Made by a program: the position numbers and the translations under genes. Source: JBFKMV01 sp041629655 (GTDB taxonomy: Bacteria > Acidobacteriota > Polarisedimenticolia > Polarisedimenticolales > Polarisedimenticolaceae). Taken from it: a stretch of DNA of 20,376 bases. Below, in pieces: positions 6,842-15,117 of the stretch (its first letter is position 1; every line of letters starts with the position of its first letter). The notes below the pieces were generated by a model that was given only the letters and a program-made list of their open reading frames with translations, ran no database searches and was not told the DNA's origin. The stretch spans positions 1 to 20,376 of the forward strand of contig JBFKMV010000080.1 of the NCBI GenBank assembly GCA_041629655.1, read 5' to 3'.

Positions 6842-7756
6842 TCATTCCAGGGCCGCCCGCGCGGCGCCGGCCTCGTCACCCTCGAACCAGTCCCGCGTCA
6901 TCTCGCACCAGATCGCGATTCCCGCCCATTCGCCGAGTTGCGCGTAGCGGCGCGCGATGGTGCGGTCGGCGACACGGCGGCCCCCATGATACAGCCGCGC
7001 GTACTTGGCCCGCAGCCACGAGTCGAGCGCCAGCCCCGCGGGCCGTCCGACCAGCTTGAGCAGGTTCTCGGCCACGTACGGACCGACTCCCGGCAGCTCC
7101 AGCATCTCGCGCTTCAGCGCGGCGACGTCCCGCGGATCGTCCTCCCAGCGCTCGGGGTCGACCCGGCCGCGCGCGACGCGACGAGCCAGCTCGGCCAGCA
7201 GCGGGGCCCGGTAGCCCGCGCGCACGCGCTGGCGCAGCCGTCGCGCTCCCAGCCGGGCCAGCGCAGCCGGGGTCGGGAAGGCGCGGCTGCCGTCGTCCGC
7301 GATCGACCCGGCCTCCGCGATCAGCCGCTCGACCATCCGGCGGGTCAGCGCCCACGAGCAGTTGGTCGTCAGCACGAGCTTGACCAGGTCCTCGAACAGC
7401 GTCGGGCCGCGCAGCAGCCGCCCGGCCCCCGCCTCGGCGATCCAGCGCAGGTCCCCGTCGTCGCGTAGCAACGCGTAGAACGGCTCCAGGTCGAGGTCGA
7501 GGTTCAGCACGCGCCGCGCCGCGCGCACCAGCCGGCGCCGCAGCGCGGCCGGCGGCCGGCCGGCGGCCAACAGCAGCACGTCGCTGCCGGCGGGTCGCAG
7601 CTCGATCGACGTCGCGCCGCCGTCGGGCAGCGCGACGTTCAGGCCGAGCGAGCCGGCGCGATCGTCGTAGCGGAACGGCGCGAGGTTCCACCAGCCGTGC
7701 GACAGCACGGTCCGGCGGAACGAGAACCCCGCCGGCGTGTCCAGCCGGACCCGCAC
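6842..7756 (-). CDS. HhH-GPD superfamily DNA glycosylase (3-methyladenine/8-oxoguanine type)
   Basis: This 304-residue protein has an N-terminal ~110-residue region resembling the OGG/AlkA N domain (FSFRRTVLSHGWWNLAPF). An HhH-GPD fold follows: TLFEDLVKLVLTTNCSW, then the hairpin LPGVGPYVAENLLKL (about 222-236), and the catalytic Asp245 in LALDSW. The Lys that OGG1-type bifunctional enzymes use to cut the backbone (GVGTK in OGG1) is Tyr227 here. A monofunctional base-excision glycosylase without beta-lyase activity is therefore expected. No four-Cys iron-sulfur motif of the EndoIII/MutY type is seen. The GTG start at 7756 is 4 bases after the purF stop and cvpA begins 13 bases after it, so it is embedded in the purine operon. 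The damaged base it removes cannot be decided from sequence. Confidence 0.8.
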   Translation of the reverse strand: MRVRLDTPAGFSFRRTVLSHGWWNLAPFRYDDRAGSLGLNVALPDGGATSIELRPAGSDVLLLAAGRPPAALRRRLVRAARRVLNLDLDLEPFYALLRDDGDLRWIAEAGAGRLLRGPTLFEDLVKLVLTTNCSWALTRRMVERLIAEAGSIADDGSRAFPTPAALARLGARRLRQRVRAGYRAPLLAELARRVARGRVDPERWEDDPRDVAALKREMLELPGVGPYVAENLLKLVGRPAGLALDSWLRAKYARLYHGGRRVADRTIARRYAQLGEWAGIAIWCEMTRDWFEGDEAGAARAALE

Positions 7757-7760
7757 CGGG

Positions 7761-9209
7761 TCACTTGCCGTGGACGATCCGCTCCTGCTCGATCTGCAGG
7801 AGCATCTCCGACGTGATGTCGCCGGTGGGATAGTCGCCGGAGAAGCAGGCGTGGCACATCTGGCGGATTCCCTGCTGCCCCTCCATCACCGCCGCCAGCA
7901 GGTCGTCCAGCTCCTGGTACACCACCGCGTCGGCGCCGATCTGTCGCGCCACCTCGTCGTTCGTGCGATCGCGAGCGACGAACTCGCGACGCGTGCTCAT
8001 GTCGATGCCGTACACGCAGGGATGGACCAGGGGCGGTGAGGTGGAGGCGAACAGCACCCGGCGCGCCCCGGCGCGCCGCGCCAGCTCGACGATCTGCCGG
8101 CGGGTGTTGCCGCGCACGATCGAGTCGTCGACCAGCAGCACGTCGCGACCGCGGAACTCGGCGTCGATGGTGTTCAGCTTCTGTCGCACCGACCGGCGGC
8201 GCTCGCCGTCGTTGGCCATGATGAACGTGCGGCCGACGTAGCGGTTCTTGACCAGCCCCTCGCGGTAGGGCAGCCCCAGCGACTGGGCCAGCGCCAGCGC
8301 CGCGGTGCGCGCGGAGTCCGGCACCGGGATCACCACCTCGGCGGCGTGGCCGGCGCGCTGGAACGCCGCCGCCAGCCGCTCCCCCATGCGGATCCGCGAA
8401 CGGTAGACCGAGACGCCTTCCAGGTACGAGTCGGGCCGCGCGAAGTACACGAACTCGAACACGCACGGATGATGGCGCGGCTCGGCCAGCTGCGAACGGT
8501 GGATCTGCCCCTGCATGTCCACGAACAGCGACTCGCCCGGCGGCAGCGGCGGCAGCAGCTCGTAGTCGAGCGTCGTCAACACCACGCTTTCCGAGGCCAC
8601 CGCCCAGCTCCGGCGCCCGTTCACCGCGCGGCGGCCGACGGCGATCGGCTTGATGCCGTAGGGGTCCCGGAACGCGAACAGGCCGCGCCCGGCGATGAAC
8701 CCCGCGACGCTGTAGGCGCCGCGGACCTTGGCGTAGACCTCCCGGACCGCCTGGTCGTAGGCGGCGAGCGTGAACTCGCCGCTGGAAGCCCGCGCCAGCG
8801 CGCTGGCGAACACGTTCAGCACGACCTCGACGTCGCAGGCCGAGTAGAGGTGCCGCAGACCCTCGGCGGTCAGCTCGCCGCGCAGCTCGTCGTAGTTGGC
8901 GACGTTGCCGTTGTGCGCCATCGCGATCCCGAACGGGTAGTTGACCGTGAACGGCTGCGCGTCCTCGCCGCCGCCCGAGCCGACGGTGGGGTAACGCACG
9001 TGCCCGACGCCGAGACCGCCCTTGAGACGTTTGAAGTTGGCCGCGCTGAAGATGTCGCGCACCAGCCCCTCGCCCTTCTTGACGTGGAACCGGCCGTCGT
9101 AGGTGATGATGCCGGCCGTGTCCTGGCCGCGGTGCTGGACCGCCACCAGGCCGTCGTAGATCTCGCGGACCGCGGCGTCCGCGCCGATCACGCCGATGAA
9201 CCCGCACAT
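7761..9209 (-). CDS. purF: Amidophosphoribosyltransferase (first committed step of purine synthesis)
   Basis: PurF converts PRPP and glutamine to 5-phosphoribosylamine. The protein is 482 residues. An N-terminal class II glutamine amidotransferase domain starts with MCGFIGVIG, where Cys2 would be the nucleophile after Met removal. Glutaminase landmarks GHVRYPTVG and AHNGNVANYDEL follow. The C-terminal phosphoribosyltransferase domain has the PRPP loop DVLLVDDSIVRGNT. Cys249, Cys398, Cys452 and Cys455 (HHPCVFEF, HPCVYGID, MCHAC) match the four [4Fe-4S] ligands of the Bacillus enzyme, so this is the oxygen-sensitive iron-sulfur type. The 11-residue propeptide of that enzyme is missing: ATG at 9209 has a GGGGGTGG ribosome site ending 5 bases upstream. 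It heads a minus-strand operon with the glycosylase, cvpA and MetE-like genes. Confidence 0.95.
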   Translation of the reverse strand: MCGFIGVIGADAAVREIYDGLVAVQHRGQDTAGIITYDGRFHVKKGEGLVRDIFSAANFKRLKGGLGVGHVRYPTVGSGGGEDAQPFTVNYPFGIAMAHNGNVANYDELRGELTAEGLRHLYSACDVEVVLNVFASALARASSGEFTLAAYDQAVREVYAKVRGAYSVAGFIAGRGLFAFRDPYGIKPIAVGRRAVNGRRSWAVASESVVLTTLDYELLPPLPPGESLFVDMQGQIHRSQLAEPRHHPCVFEFVYFARPDSYLEGVSVYRSRIRMGERLAAAFQRAGHAAEVVIPVPDSARTAALALAQSLGLPYREGLVKNRYVGRTFIMANDGERRRSVRQKLNTIDAEFRGRDVLLVDDSIVRGNTRRQIVELARRAGARRVLFASTSPPLVHPCVYGIDMSTRREFVARDRTNDEVARQIGADAVVYQELDDLLAAVMEGQQGIRQMCHACFSGDYPTGDITSEMLLQIEQERIVHGK

Positions 9210-9239
9210 CGCTGCCACCCCCAGTCCGAAGACGCGCGC

Positions 9240-9248
9240 ATGGTACCA
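9240..9248 (-). promoter_or_regulatory. Possible extended -10 element for the purF operon
   Basis: Read on the minus strand, TGGTACCAT gives TG, one base, then TACCAT. This is an extended -10 pattern with four of six hexamer matches, about 31 bases before the purF ATG. It lies in the 125-base divergent gap shared with the ferredoxin reductase gene. No -35 is clear. No PurR-like operator was recognised. Confidence 0.25.
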
Positions 9249-9300
9249 CCCGGACCGCGCAGGGTGACTTGGCCGTGATGCGGCCCGCGGCGATCTGCCG

Positions 9301-9306
9301 TAGAAT
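9301..9306 (+). promoter_or_regulatory. Possible -10 element for the ferredoxin-NADP reductase gene
   Basis: TAGAAT matches the -10 consensus at five of six positions and is 28 bases before the ATG at 9335. The nearest TTG-type -35 (9269) is about 26 bases upstream, which is too far for a standard promoter. The call rests on the hexamer and the divergent intergenic setting. Confidence 0.35.
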
Positions 9307-9334
9307 TGCGCCCTTTCGACAGGCGGGGGAGCCG

Positions 9335-10735
9335 ATGGGCCGACCGGGAACCGAGAACCGTCCGCTGCGCGTGGCCATCGTGGGCTCGGGCCCGACCGGG
9401 TTCTACGCCGCCCAGCACCTGTTCGACCAGCCGGACCTCACGGTGCAGGTCGACATGTTCGACCGGCTGCCGACGCCCTACGGCCTGGTGCGGCTGGGCG
9501 TGGCCCCCGACCATCAGAAGATCAAGAGCGTGATCCGGGTCTACCACAAGACGGCCTCGCGCCCGGAGTTCCGCTTTTTCGGCAACGTGGAGATCGGCCG
9601 CCACCTGACCGTCGACGACCTGAAACGGCACTACCACCAGATCGTCTACTGCACGGGCGCGCAGACCGACCGCCGGCTGGGGATTCCGGGCGAGGACCTG
9701 GCCGGCAGCCACACCGCCACCGAGTTCGTCGCCTGGTACAACGGGCACCCCGACTTCACCGGGCTGACGTTCGACCTGTCGCAGGAGACGGCCGTCGTCG
9801 TCGGCATCGGCAACGTGGCGGTGGACGTGGCGCGGATCCTCTGCCGCACGCCCGAGGAGCTGGAGCGGACCGACATCGCCGACTACGCGCTGGAGGCGCT
9901 CCGCAACAGCCGGGTCCGGCAGGTGGCCATGCTCGGCCGGCGGGGCCCCGCGCAGGCCGCCTTCACCAACGCCGAGGTCAAGGAGCTGGGCGAGATGCCG
10001 GGCGCCGCGTGCGCCACGTTGCCCGACGAGATGGAGCTCGACCCGGTCACGCGCCAGGCGCTGGGAGAAACGCCCGACAAGCTGACGACGCGCAAGCTGG
10101 AGATCCTCGGCTCGCTGGTCGGTCGCTCCGAGCCGGACAAGCCCCGGCGGCTCGAGATCCGGTTTCTGGTCTCCCCCGTCGAGATCGAGGGCGACGACCG
10201 CGGCCGCGTGCGCGCGGTGCGGATCGAGCGCAACGAGCTGTTCCTCGACGATCGCGGCAACGTCAAGTCGCGCGGCACCGGCCGCTTCGAGACGCTGCCC
10301 GCGGGACTGCTGTTCCGCTCGGTGGGCTACCGCGGCGTGCCGGTGGCCGGGGTCCCGTTCCGCGACGACTGGGCGGTGATCCCCAACGAGGCCGGGCGTG
10401 TGATCGACCCCGCGGACGGCCACCCGTTGCCCGGGCAGTACGCCGCGGGCTGGATCAAGCGCGGGCCGCAGGGCGTGATCGGCACGAACAAGCCGGACGC
10501 GCTGGAAACCGTGCGCGCGATGCTGGAGGACCTCGCACAGGGCCGCCTGCCCGAGCCCGCGAGTCCGGCCGCCGACGCCGCGGAGCGCCTGGTGCGCGAG
10601 CGCCAGCCGGACGTCTTCAGCTACGAGGACTGGAACCGGCTCGACGCCCTGGAGATCGAACGCGGCGCCCCGCTGGGCCGGCCGCGCCTGAAATACACCG
10701 AAGTGCGGGAAATGCTGGCGGCCCTCGAGCGCTGA
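9335..10735 (+). CDS. Ferredoxin/adrenodoxin-type NADP+ reductase (FprA-like)
   Basis: The protein has 466 residues. An FAD-binding Rossmann motif GSGPTGFYAAQ lies at 17-27, and the family signature PTPYGLVRLGVAPDHQKIK follows. An NADP-binding motif GIGNVAVDVARIL starts at about 157, and GWIKRGPQGVIGTNK lies near the C-terminus. This layout is that of mitochondrial adrenodoxin reductase and mycobacterial FprA, which pass electrons between NADPH and ferredoxin. It would act in the cytosol. It ends about 77 bases before mqnE, whose radical-SAM product and that of mqnC need low-potential electrons. A supply role is an inference from position, since mqnE also has its own -10. GGGGGAG at 9325-9331 supports the ATG at 9335 over the upstream in-frame ATG. 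Confidence 0.9.
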   Translation: MGRPGTENRPLRVAIVGSGPTGFYAAQHLFDQPDLTVQVDMFDRLPTPYGLVRLGVAPDHQKIKSVIRVYHKTASRPEFRFFGNVEIGRHLTVDDLKRHYHQIVYCTGAQTDRRLGIPGEDLAGSHTATEFVAWYNGHPDFTGLTFDLSQETAVVVGIGNVAVDVARILCRTPEELERTDIADYALEALRNSRVRQVAMLGRRGPAQAAFTNAEVKELGEMPGAACATLPDEMELDPVTRQALGETPDKLTTRKLEILGSLVGRSEPDKPRRLEIRFLVSPVEIEGDDRGRVRAVRIERNELFLDDRGNVKSRGTGRFETLPAGLLFRSVGYRGVPVAGVPFRDDWAVIPNEAGRVIDPADGHPLPGQYAAGWIKRGPQGVIGTNKPDALETVRAMLEDLAQGRLPEPASPAADAAERLVRERQPDVFSYEDWNRLDALEIERGAPLGRPRLKYTEVREMLAALER

Positions 10736-10766
10736 CGCGGCCGCGGAACCGGGCCGGGATTGACGC

Positions 10767-10772
10767 TATAAT
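10767..10772 (+). promoter_or_regulatory. -10 element for the mqn cluster
   Basis: TATAAT is a perfect -10 hexamer in an intergenic gap between the reductase stop and mqnE. A start near 10779 would give a leader of about 34 bases before the ATG at 10813. No standard -35 is found at 16-18 bases; TTGACG sits directly next to the hexamer instead. The ATG inside this hexamer (10771) is in frame with mqnE but is an unlikely start. Confidence 0.45.
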
Positions 10773-10812
10773 GACGCTCCGCAACGTCGCCGGATGCGCG
10801 ACCGGAGTCTCG

Positions 10813-11937
<1,125 letters not shown>

Positions 11938-11941
11938 CGCG

Positions 11942-12805
11942 ATGGCGGGCAGGATCCGCATCGGCGCCGTCTCGTACCTCAACGCCCGTCCGCTGGTGTT
12001 CGGTCTCGAGCAGGGTCTGGCGGCCGAGCGCGTCGAGCTGTCCTACGAGGTCCCGTCGCGGCTCAGCGACCGCATGGCGGCCGGTGAGCTGGAGATCGGG
12101 CTGTTGCCGGTGTTCGAGCTGGCGCGGATTCCCGACCTCGAGATCGCCCCGGGTCTCGGCATCGTGACGCACGGGCCGGCGAAGAGCGTCCTGCTGGTCT
12201 CGCGGCGCCCGCTGGACGAGGTGCGGCGCGTGGCGCTCGACCCGGAGTCGCGCACCAGCAACGCGCTGGCGCGCGTGCTGTTCGACCGCGTGTGGGGCGG
12301 ACGACCCGCGTTCGACACCGGCCCGGTGGAGCTGGCGGCGGCGCTGGCGGACCACGACGCGGTGGTGCGGATCGGCGACAAGGCGCTGTTCGAGCCGCTG
12401 CCCGACGGCGTGACGGCCCACGACCTGGGCGCGGTCTGGACACGCCACACCGGGCTGCCGTTCGTGTTCGCGGTCTGGGCCTGCCGGCCGGGAGTGCTGG
12501 ACGACGAGCTGTACCGCGCGCTTCACGCGTCGCGGCGCGAGGGCCACAAGGTGCTCGAGCAGATCGCGGCGGACTACACCTGGAACGGCCGGCAGTATCC
12601 CGAGATCGCGCTCGAGTACCTGCGCTCCCACATCCTGTTCCGCTTCGGGGCCGACGAGCTGCGCGCGCTGCGGCTGTTCCTCGACGCCTGCGCCCGGCTG
12701 GGCCTGGTCGAGGCCTCCCCGGCCCCGCGCCTGGCGCTCAAGCGCCGCGCCGGCTGCGACGAGGTCGCCGAGGCGCTGCGCATGGCGGCCCAGGGCCGGG
12801 CCTGA
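11942..12805 (+). CDS. mqnA: Chorismate dehydratase (futalosine menaquinone pathway)
   Basis: MqnA dehydrates chorismate to 3-[(1-carboxyvinyl)oxy]benzoate, the substrate of MqnE. The 287-residue protein has the MqnA/periplasmic-binding-like fold. It begins IRIGAVSYLNARPLVFGL and has ELEIGLLPVFELA, DPESRTSNAL, RIGDKAL and LPFVFAVWA, all typical of MqnA. There is no signal peptide, in line with a cytosolic enzyme. It lies 4 bases after mqnE and 12 bases before mqnC. No strong Shine-Dalgarno is seen before the ATG at 11942, so coupling to mqnE translation is likely. The order E-A-C does not follow the biochemical order A-E-C. Confidence 0.93.
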   Translation: MAGRIRIGAVSYLNARPLVFGLEQGLAAERVELSYEVPSRLSDRMAAGELEIGLLPVFELARIPDLEIAPGLGIVTHGPAKSVLLVSRRPLDEVRRVALDPESRTSNALARVLFDRVWGGRPAFDTGPVELAAALADHDAVVRIGDKALFEPLPDGVTAHDLGAVWTRHTGLPFVFAVWACRPGVLDDELYRALHASRREGHKVLEQIAADYTWNGRQYPEIALEYLRSHILFRFGADELRALRLFLDACARLGLVEASPAPRLALKRRAGCDEVAEALRMAAQGRA

Positions 12806-12817
12806 GGGGACCGAGCG

Positions 12818-13915
12818 ATGACGACCGACGAGCGGCGGGCCGGGCTGGACGCGATCGGCGACAAGATCATCGAGGGCCGGCGGATCGATGCCGCCGAGGC
12901 GCTGGCGCTGCTGGAGCACGAGCGGCTCACCACGCTCGGCGCGCTCGCCGACCTGGTCCGGCGGCGCAGGCACGACGACGGCGTCGTGACCTACATCATC
13001 GACCGCAACATCAACTACACCAACTTCTGTAACGCCTTCTGCAGCTTCTGCGCGTTCTACCGCCCGCCGCACCACGACGAGGGCTACGTGCTGCCCTTCG
13101 AGACGATCAAGCACAAGATCGAGGAGACCTACCGGCTGGGCGGCAACCAGATCCTGCTCCAGGGCGGGCACAACCCCAAGCTCAAGCTCGAGTACTACGA
13201 GGAGCTGTTCCGCGGACTGAAGCGGGAGTTCCCCGACCTGTGGCTGCACGCGCTGTCGCCGCCCGAGATCGTGCACATCACCAAGGTCTCGCGCTCGAGC
13301 CTGTCCGAAACGATCCGCCGCCTGCGCGAGGCGGGGCTGAGCTCGATTCCCGGCGGAGGCGCCGAGATCCTGGTCGACAGCGTGCGCAAACGGCTGGCCA
13401 AGAACAAGTGCTCGGCCCAGGAGTGGCTCGACGTGATGGAGGAAGCGCACCGCCAGGGACTGCGCTCCACCGCCACGATGATGTTCGGCCACGTCGAGAC
13501 CCGCGCCGATCGCGTCGAGCACCTGGCGCGGGTGCGCGAATTGCAGGACCGCACGGACGGGTTCACCGCGTTCATCTGCTGGACCTACCAACCCGAGAAC
13601 ACCGAGCTGGGCGGCAGCGAGGTCACGACGGCCGAGTACCTGCGCACGCTGGCCGTGGCCCGAGTGTTCCTCGACAACGTCGACAACTTCCAGGCCTCGT
13701 GGGTCACCCAGGGACCGAAGCTGGCCGGCGCCTCGCTGGCCTTCGGCGTCAACGACATGGGCAGCACGATGATCGAGGAGAACGTCGTGTCGGCCGCCGG
13801 CACCGCGCACCAGATGCACGAGCCCGAGATCGTCGCGGCGATCCGGGACGCGGGATTCGAGCCGCGGCGGCGCGACATGACCTACCGCGAGCGCCTGGAC
13901 CCAGTCCGCGCTTGA
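12818..13915 (+). CDS. mqnC: Cyclic dehypoxanthinyl futalosine synthase (radical SAM)
   Basis: MqnC cyclises dehypoxanthinyl futalosine in the menaquinone pathway. The 365-residue protein has the radical-SAM cluster ligands Cys71, Cys75 and Cys78 (CNAFCSFCAFYRP). Other family landmarks are ILLQGGHNPKLKLEYY, AGLSSIPGGGAEILVD, ATMMFGHVET and a C-terminal FGVNDMGSTMIEENVV. It is a paralogue of MqnE with the same layout, but its FGVNDMGST end and RNINYTNFC start identify it as MqnC. The ATG at 12818 is preceded by GAGGGGA. mqnA lies 12 bases upstream and the DUF167 gene 19 bases downstream. Two pathway partners, mqnB (or an MTAN nucleosidase) and mqnD, are absent from this window. Confidence 0.95.
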   Translation: MTTDERRAGLDAIGDKIIEGRRIDAAEALALLEHERLTTLGALADLVRRRRHDDGVVTYIIDRNINYTNFCNAFCSFCAFYRPPHHDEGYVLPFETIKHKIEETYRLGGNQILLQGGHNPKLKLEYYEELFRGLKREFPDLWLHALSPPEIVHITKVSRSSLSETIRRLREAGLSSIPGGGAEILVDSVRKRLAKNKCSAQEWLDVMEEAHRQGLRSTATMMFGHVETRADRVEHLARVRELQDRTDGFTAFICWTYQPENTELGGSEVTTAEYLRTLAVARVFLDNVDNFQASWVTQGPKLAGASLAFGVNDMGSTMIEENVVSAAGTAHQMHEPEIVAAIRDAGFEPRRRDMTYRERLDPVRA

Positions 13916-13934
13916 CCCCCGGGCCGCAACCGTC

Positions 13935-14225
13935 ATGGAGCTGGAGCTGACCGGCACCGCGGGAGCAACGCGGCTGCGCCTCAAGGTCAAGGCCGGCGCC
14001 CGCCGCAACGCGATCGTGGGCGTCCACGCCGGAGCGCTCAAGCTCTCCGTGACCGCCGCGCCCGAGCGGGGCAAGGCCAACCGCGCGGTGCTGGCGCTGC
14101 TGGCCGAGACGCTGAAGCTGGCCCCGAGCGACCTGGAGCTGGTCGCGGGACCGACGTCGCCGGACAAGACCGTGCTGGTGCCGCTTTCCCCCTCCGCGGT
14201 CCGCGAACGGCTCGGCGCGGGCTAG
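13935..14225 (+). CDS. DUF167 (YggU-like) small protein
   Basis: This 96-residue protein matches the DUF167/YggU family. Its landmarks are LRLKVKAGARRNAIVG, LKLSVTAAPERGKANRAVL and a final PDKTVLVPL. The family is small, widespread and of unknown function, with a mixed alpha-beta fold. It lies 19 bases after mqnC and 31 bases before the nitrilase-like gene, so it is probably cotranscribed with the menaquinone genes. Nothing in the sequence links it to that pathway. There is no signal peptide or membrane segment. Confidence 0.85.
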   Translation: MELELTGTAGATRLRLKVKAGARRNAIVGVHAGALKLSVTAAPERGKANRAVLALLAETLKLAPSDLELVAGPTSPDKTVLVPLSPSAVRERLGAG

Positions 14226-14228
14226 ACT
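14223..14228 (+). promoter_or_regulatory. Possible -10 element for the nitrilase-like gene
   Basis: TAGACT overlaps the TAG stop of the DUF167 gene and lies 28 bases before the ATG at 14257. It matches the -10 consensus at four of six positions without a clear -35. It may be only the chance result of a TAG stop codon, so readthrough from the mqn genes is equally likely. Confidence 0.2.
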
Positions 14229-14256
14229 CCCGCGGAGACCTGTCCAGGAGCCTCGG

Positions 14257-15102
14257 ATGCACGCACCCAACCGGAAGCAACCGACCCGTATCGCGCTGGT
14301 CCAGCAGCGCGCCGGGACCGACCGGCGGGACAACCTGGCCCGGGGCCTCGACGCGCTGTCGCGGGCGGCGCGGGAAGGCGCGCGGCTGGTGGCCTACGCC
14401 GAGCTCGCCTTCGAGCCGTTCTGGCCGCAGCGGCGCGCCGGCGACGACGTGGCGCGGCTCGCCGAGACGGTTCCCGGCCCGGTCACCGAGGCGTTCTGCC
14501 GGCGGGCCCGCGAGCTGGGCGTCGCGGTGGTGCTGAACCTGTTCGAGCGCGACGGCGACCGGACGTTCGACTGCTCGCCCGTCATCGACGCGGACGGCAC
14601 GCTGCTCGGACGGACACGGATGGTCCACATCACCGACTACGAGGGCTTCCACGAGCAGGGCTACTACGCTCCCGGCGACCAGGGCCCGGGAGTCTTCGAG
14701 ACGGCCGTGGGACGGGTCGGCGTGGCGATCTGCTACGACCGGCACTATCCGGAGTACATGCGCGCGCTGGCGCTGCGCGGGGCCGAGCTGGTCGTGGTTC
14801 CCCAGGCCGGAACGGTGGGCGAGTGGCCGGACGGGCTGTACGAGGCGGAGCTGCGCGTCGCCGCGTTCCAGAACGGCTACTTCACCGCGCTGTGCAACCG
14901 CGTCGGCGAGGAGGACCGGCTGACCTTCGCCGGCGAGTCGTTCGTCTGCGCGCCCGACGGGCGGGTCGTGGCGCGGGCCGCGGCCGGCGAGGACGAGCTG
15001 CTGTTCGCGGACCTCGATCTCGGGGAGGTCGAGCGCTCGCACGCCCGGCAGTTGTTCCTGCGCGACCGCCGGCCGTCGCTGTATCCCGGCTGGCTGAAGT
15101 AG
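14257..15102 (+). CDS. Nitrilase-superfamily carbon-nitrogen hydrolase with Met in place of the catalytic Lys
   Basis: The 281-residue protein has the nitrilase fold. Glu49 lies in AYAELAFEPFWP and Cys159 in VGVAICYDRHYPEYMRAL, as in the Glu-Lys-Cys triad. It is closest in pattern to N-carbamoylputrescine or beta-ureidopropionase-type amidases, with FHEQGYYAPGD following the Lys position and Glu133 conserved. The Lys itself (YRKxH in relatives) is missing: the site reads GRTRMVHI with Met122, and codon 14620-14622 is plainly ATG. The canonical triad is therefore incomplete. This may mark a subfamily with an altered mechanism or a non-hydrolytic role. The substrate is unknown. AGGAG six bases before the ATG supports the start. 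It ends 15 bases from the convergent trypsin-like gene. Confidence 0.85.
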   Translation: MHAPNRKQPTRIALVQQRAGTDRRDNLARGLDALSRAAREGARLVAYAELAFEPFWPQRRAGDDVARLAETVPGPVTEAFCRRARELGVAVVLNLFERDGDRTFDCSPVIDADGTLLGRTRMVHITDYEGFHEQGYYAPGDQGPGVFETAVGRVGVAICYDRHYPEYMRALALRGAELVVVPQAGTVGEWPDGLYEAELRVAAFQNGYFTALCNRVGEEDRLTFAGESFVCAPDGRVVARAAAGEDELLFADLDLGEVERSHARQLFLRDRRPSLYPGWLK

Positions 15103-15117
15103 CGCTTCCCCGCGGGG

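Noticed and set aside
9210..9218. GTG at 9218 as the purF start
   Set aside because: It would place three residues before Met-Cys-Gly-Phe. PurF needs Cys as the processed N-terminus, and the GTG lies inside the ribosome site for the ATG at 9209.
12818..13915. mqnC as a duplicate mqnE
   Set aside because: Both are radical-SAM paralogues with a shared PGGGAE region, but RNINYTNFC and FGVNDMGST in this protein fit MqnC, while MqnE has its own distinct C-terminus.
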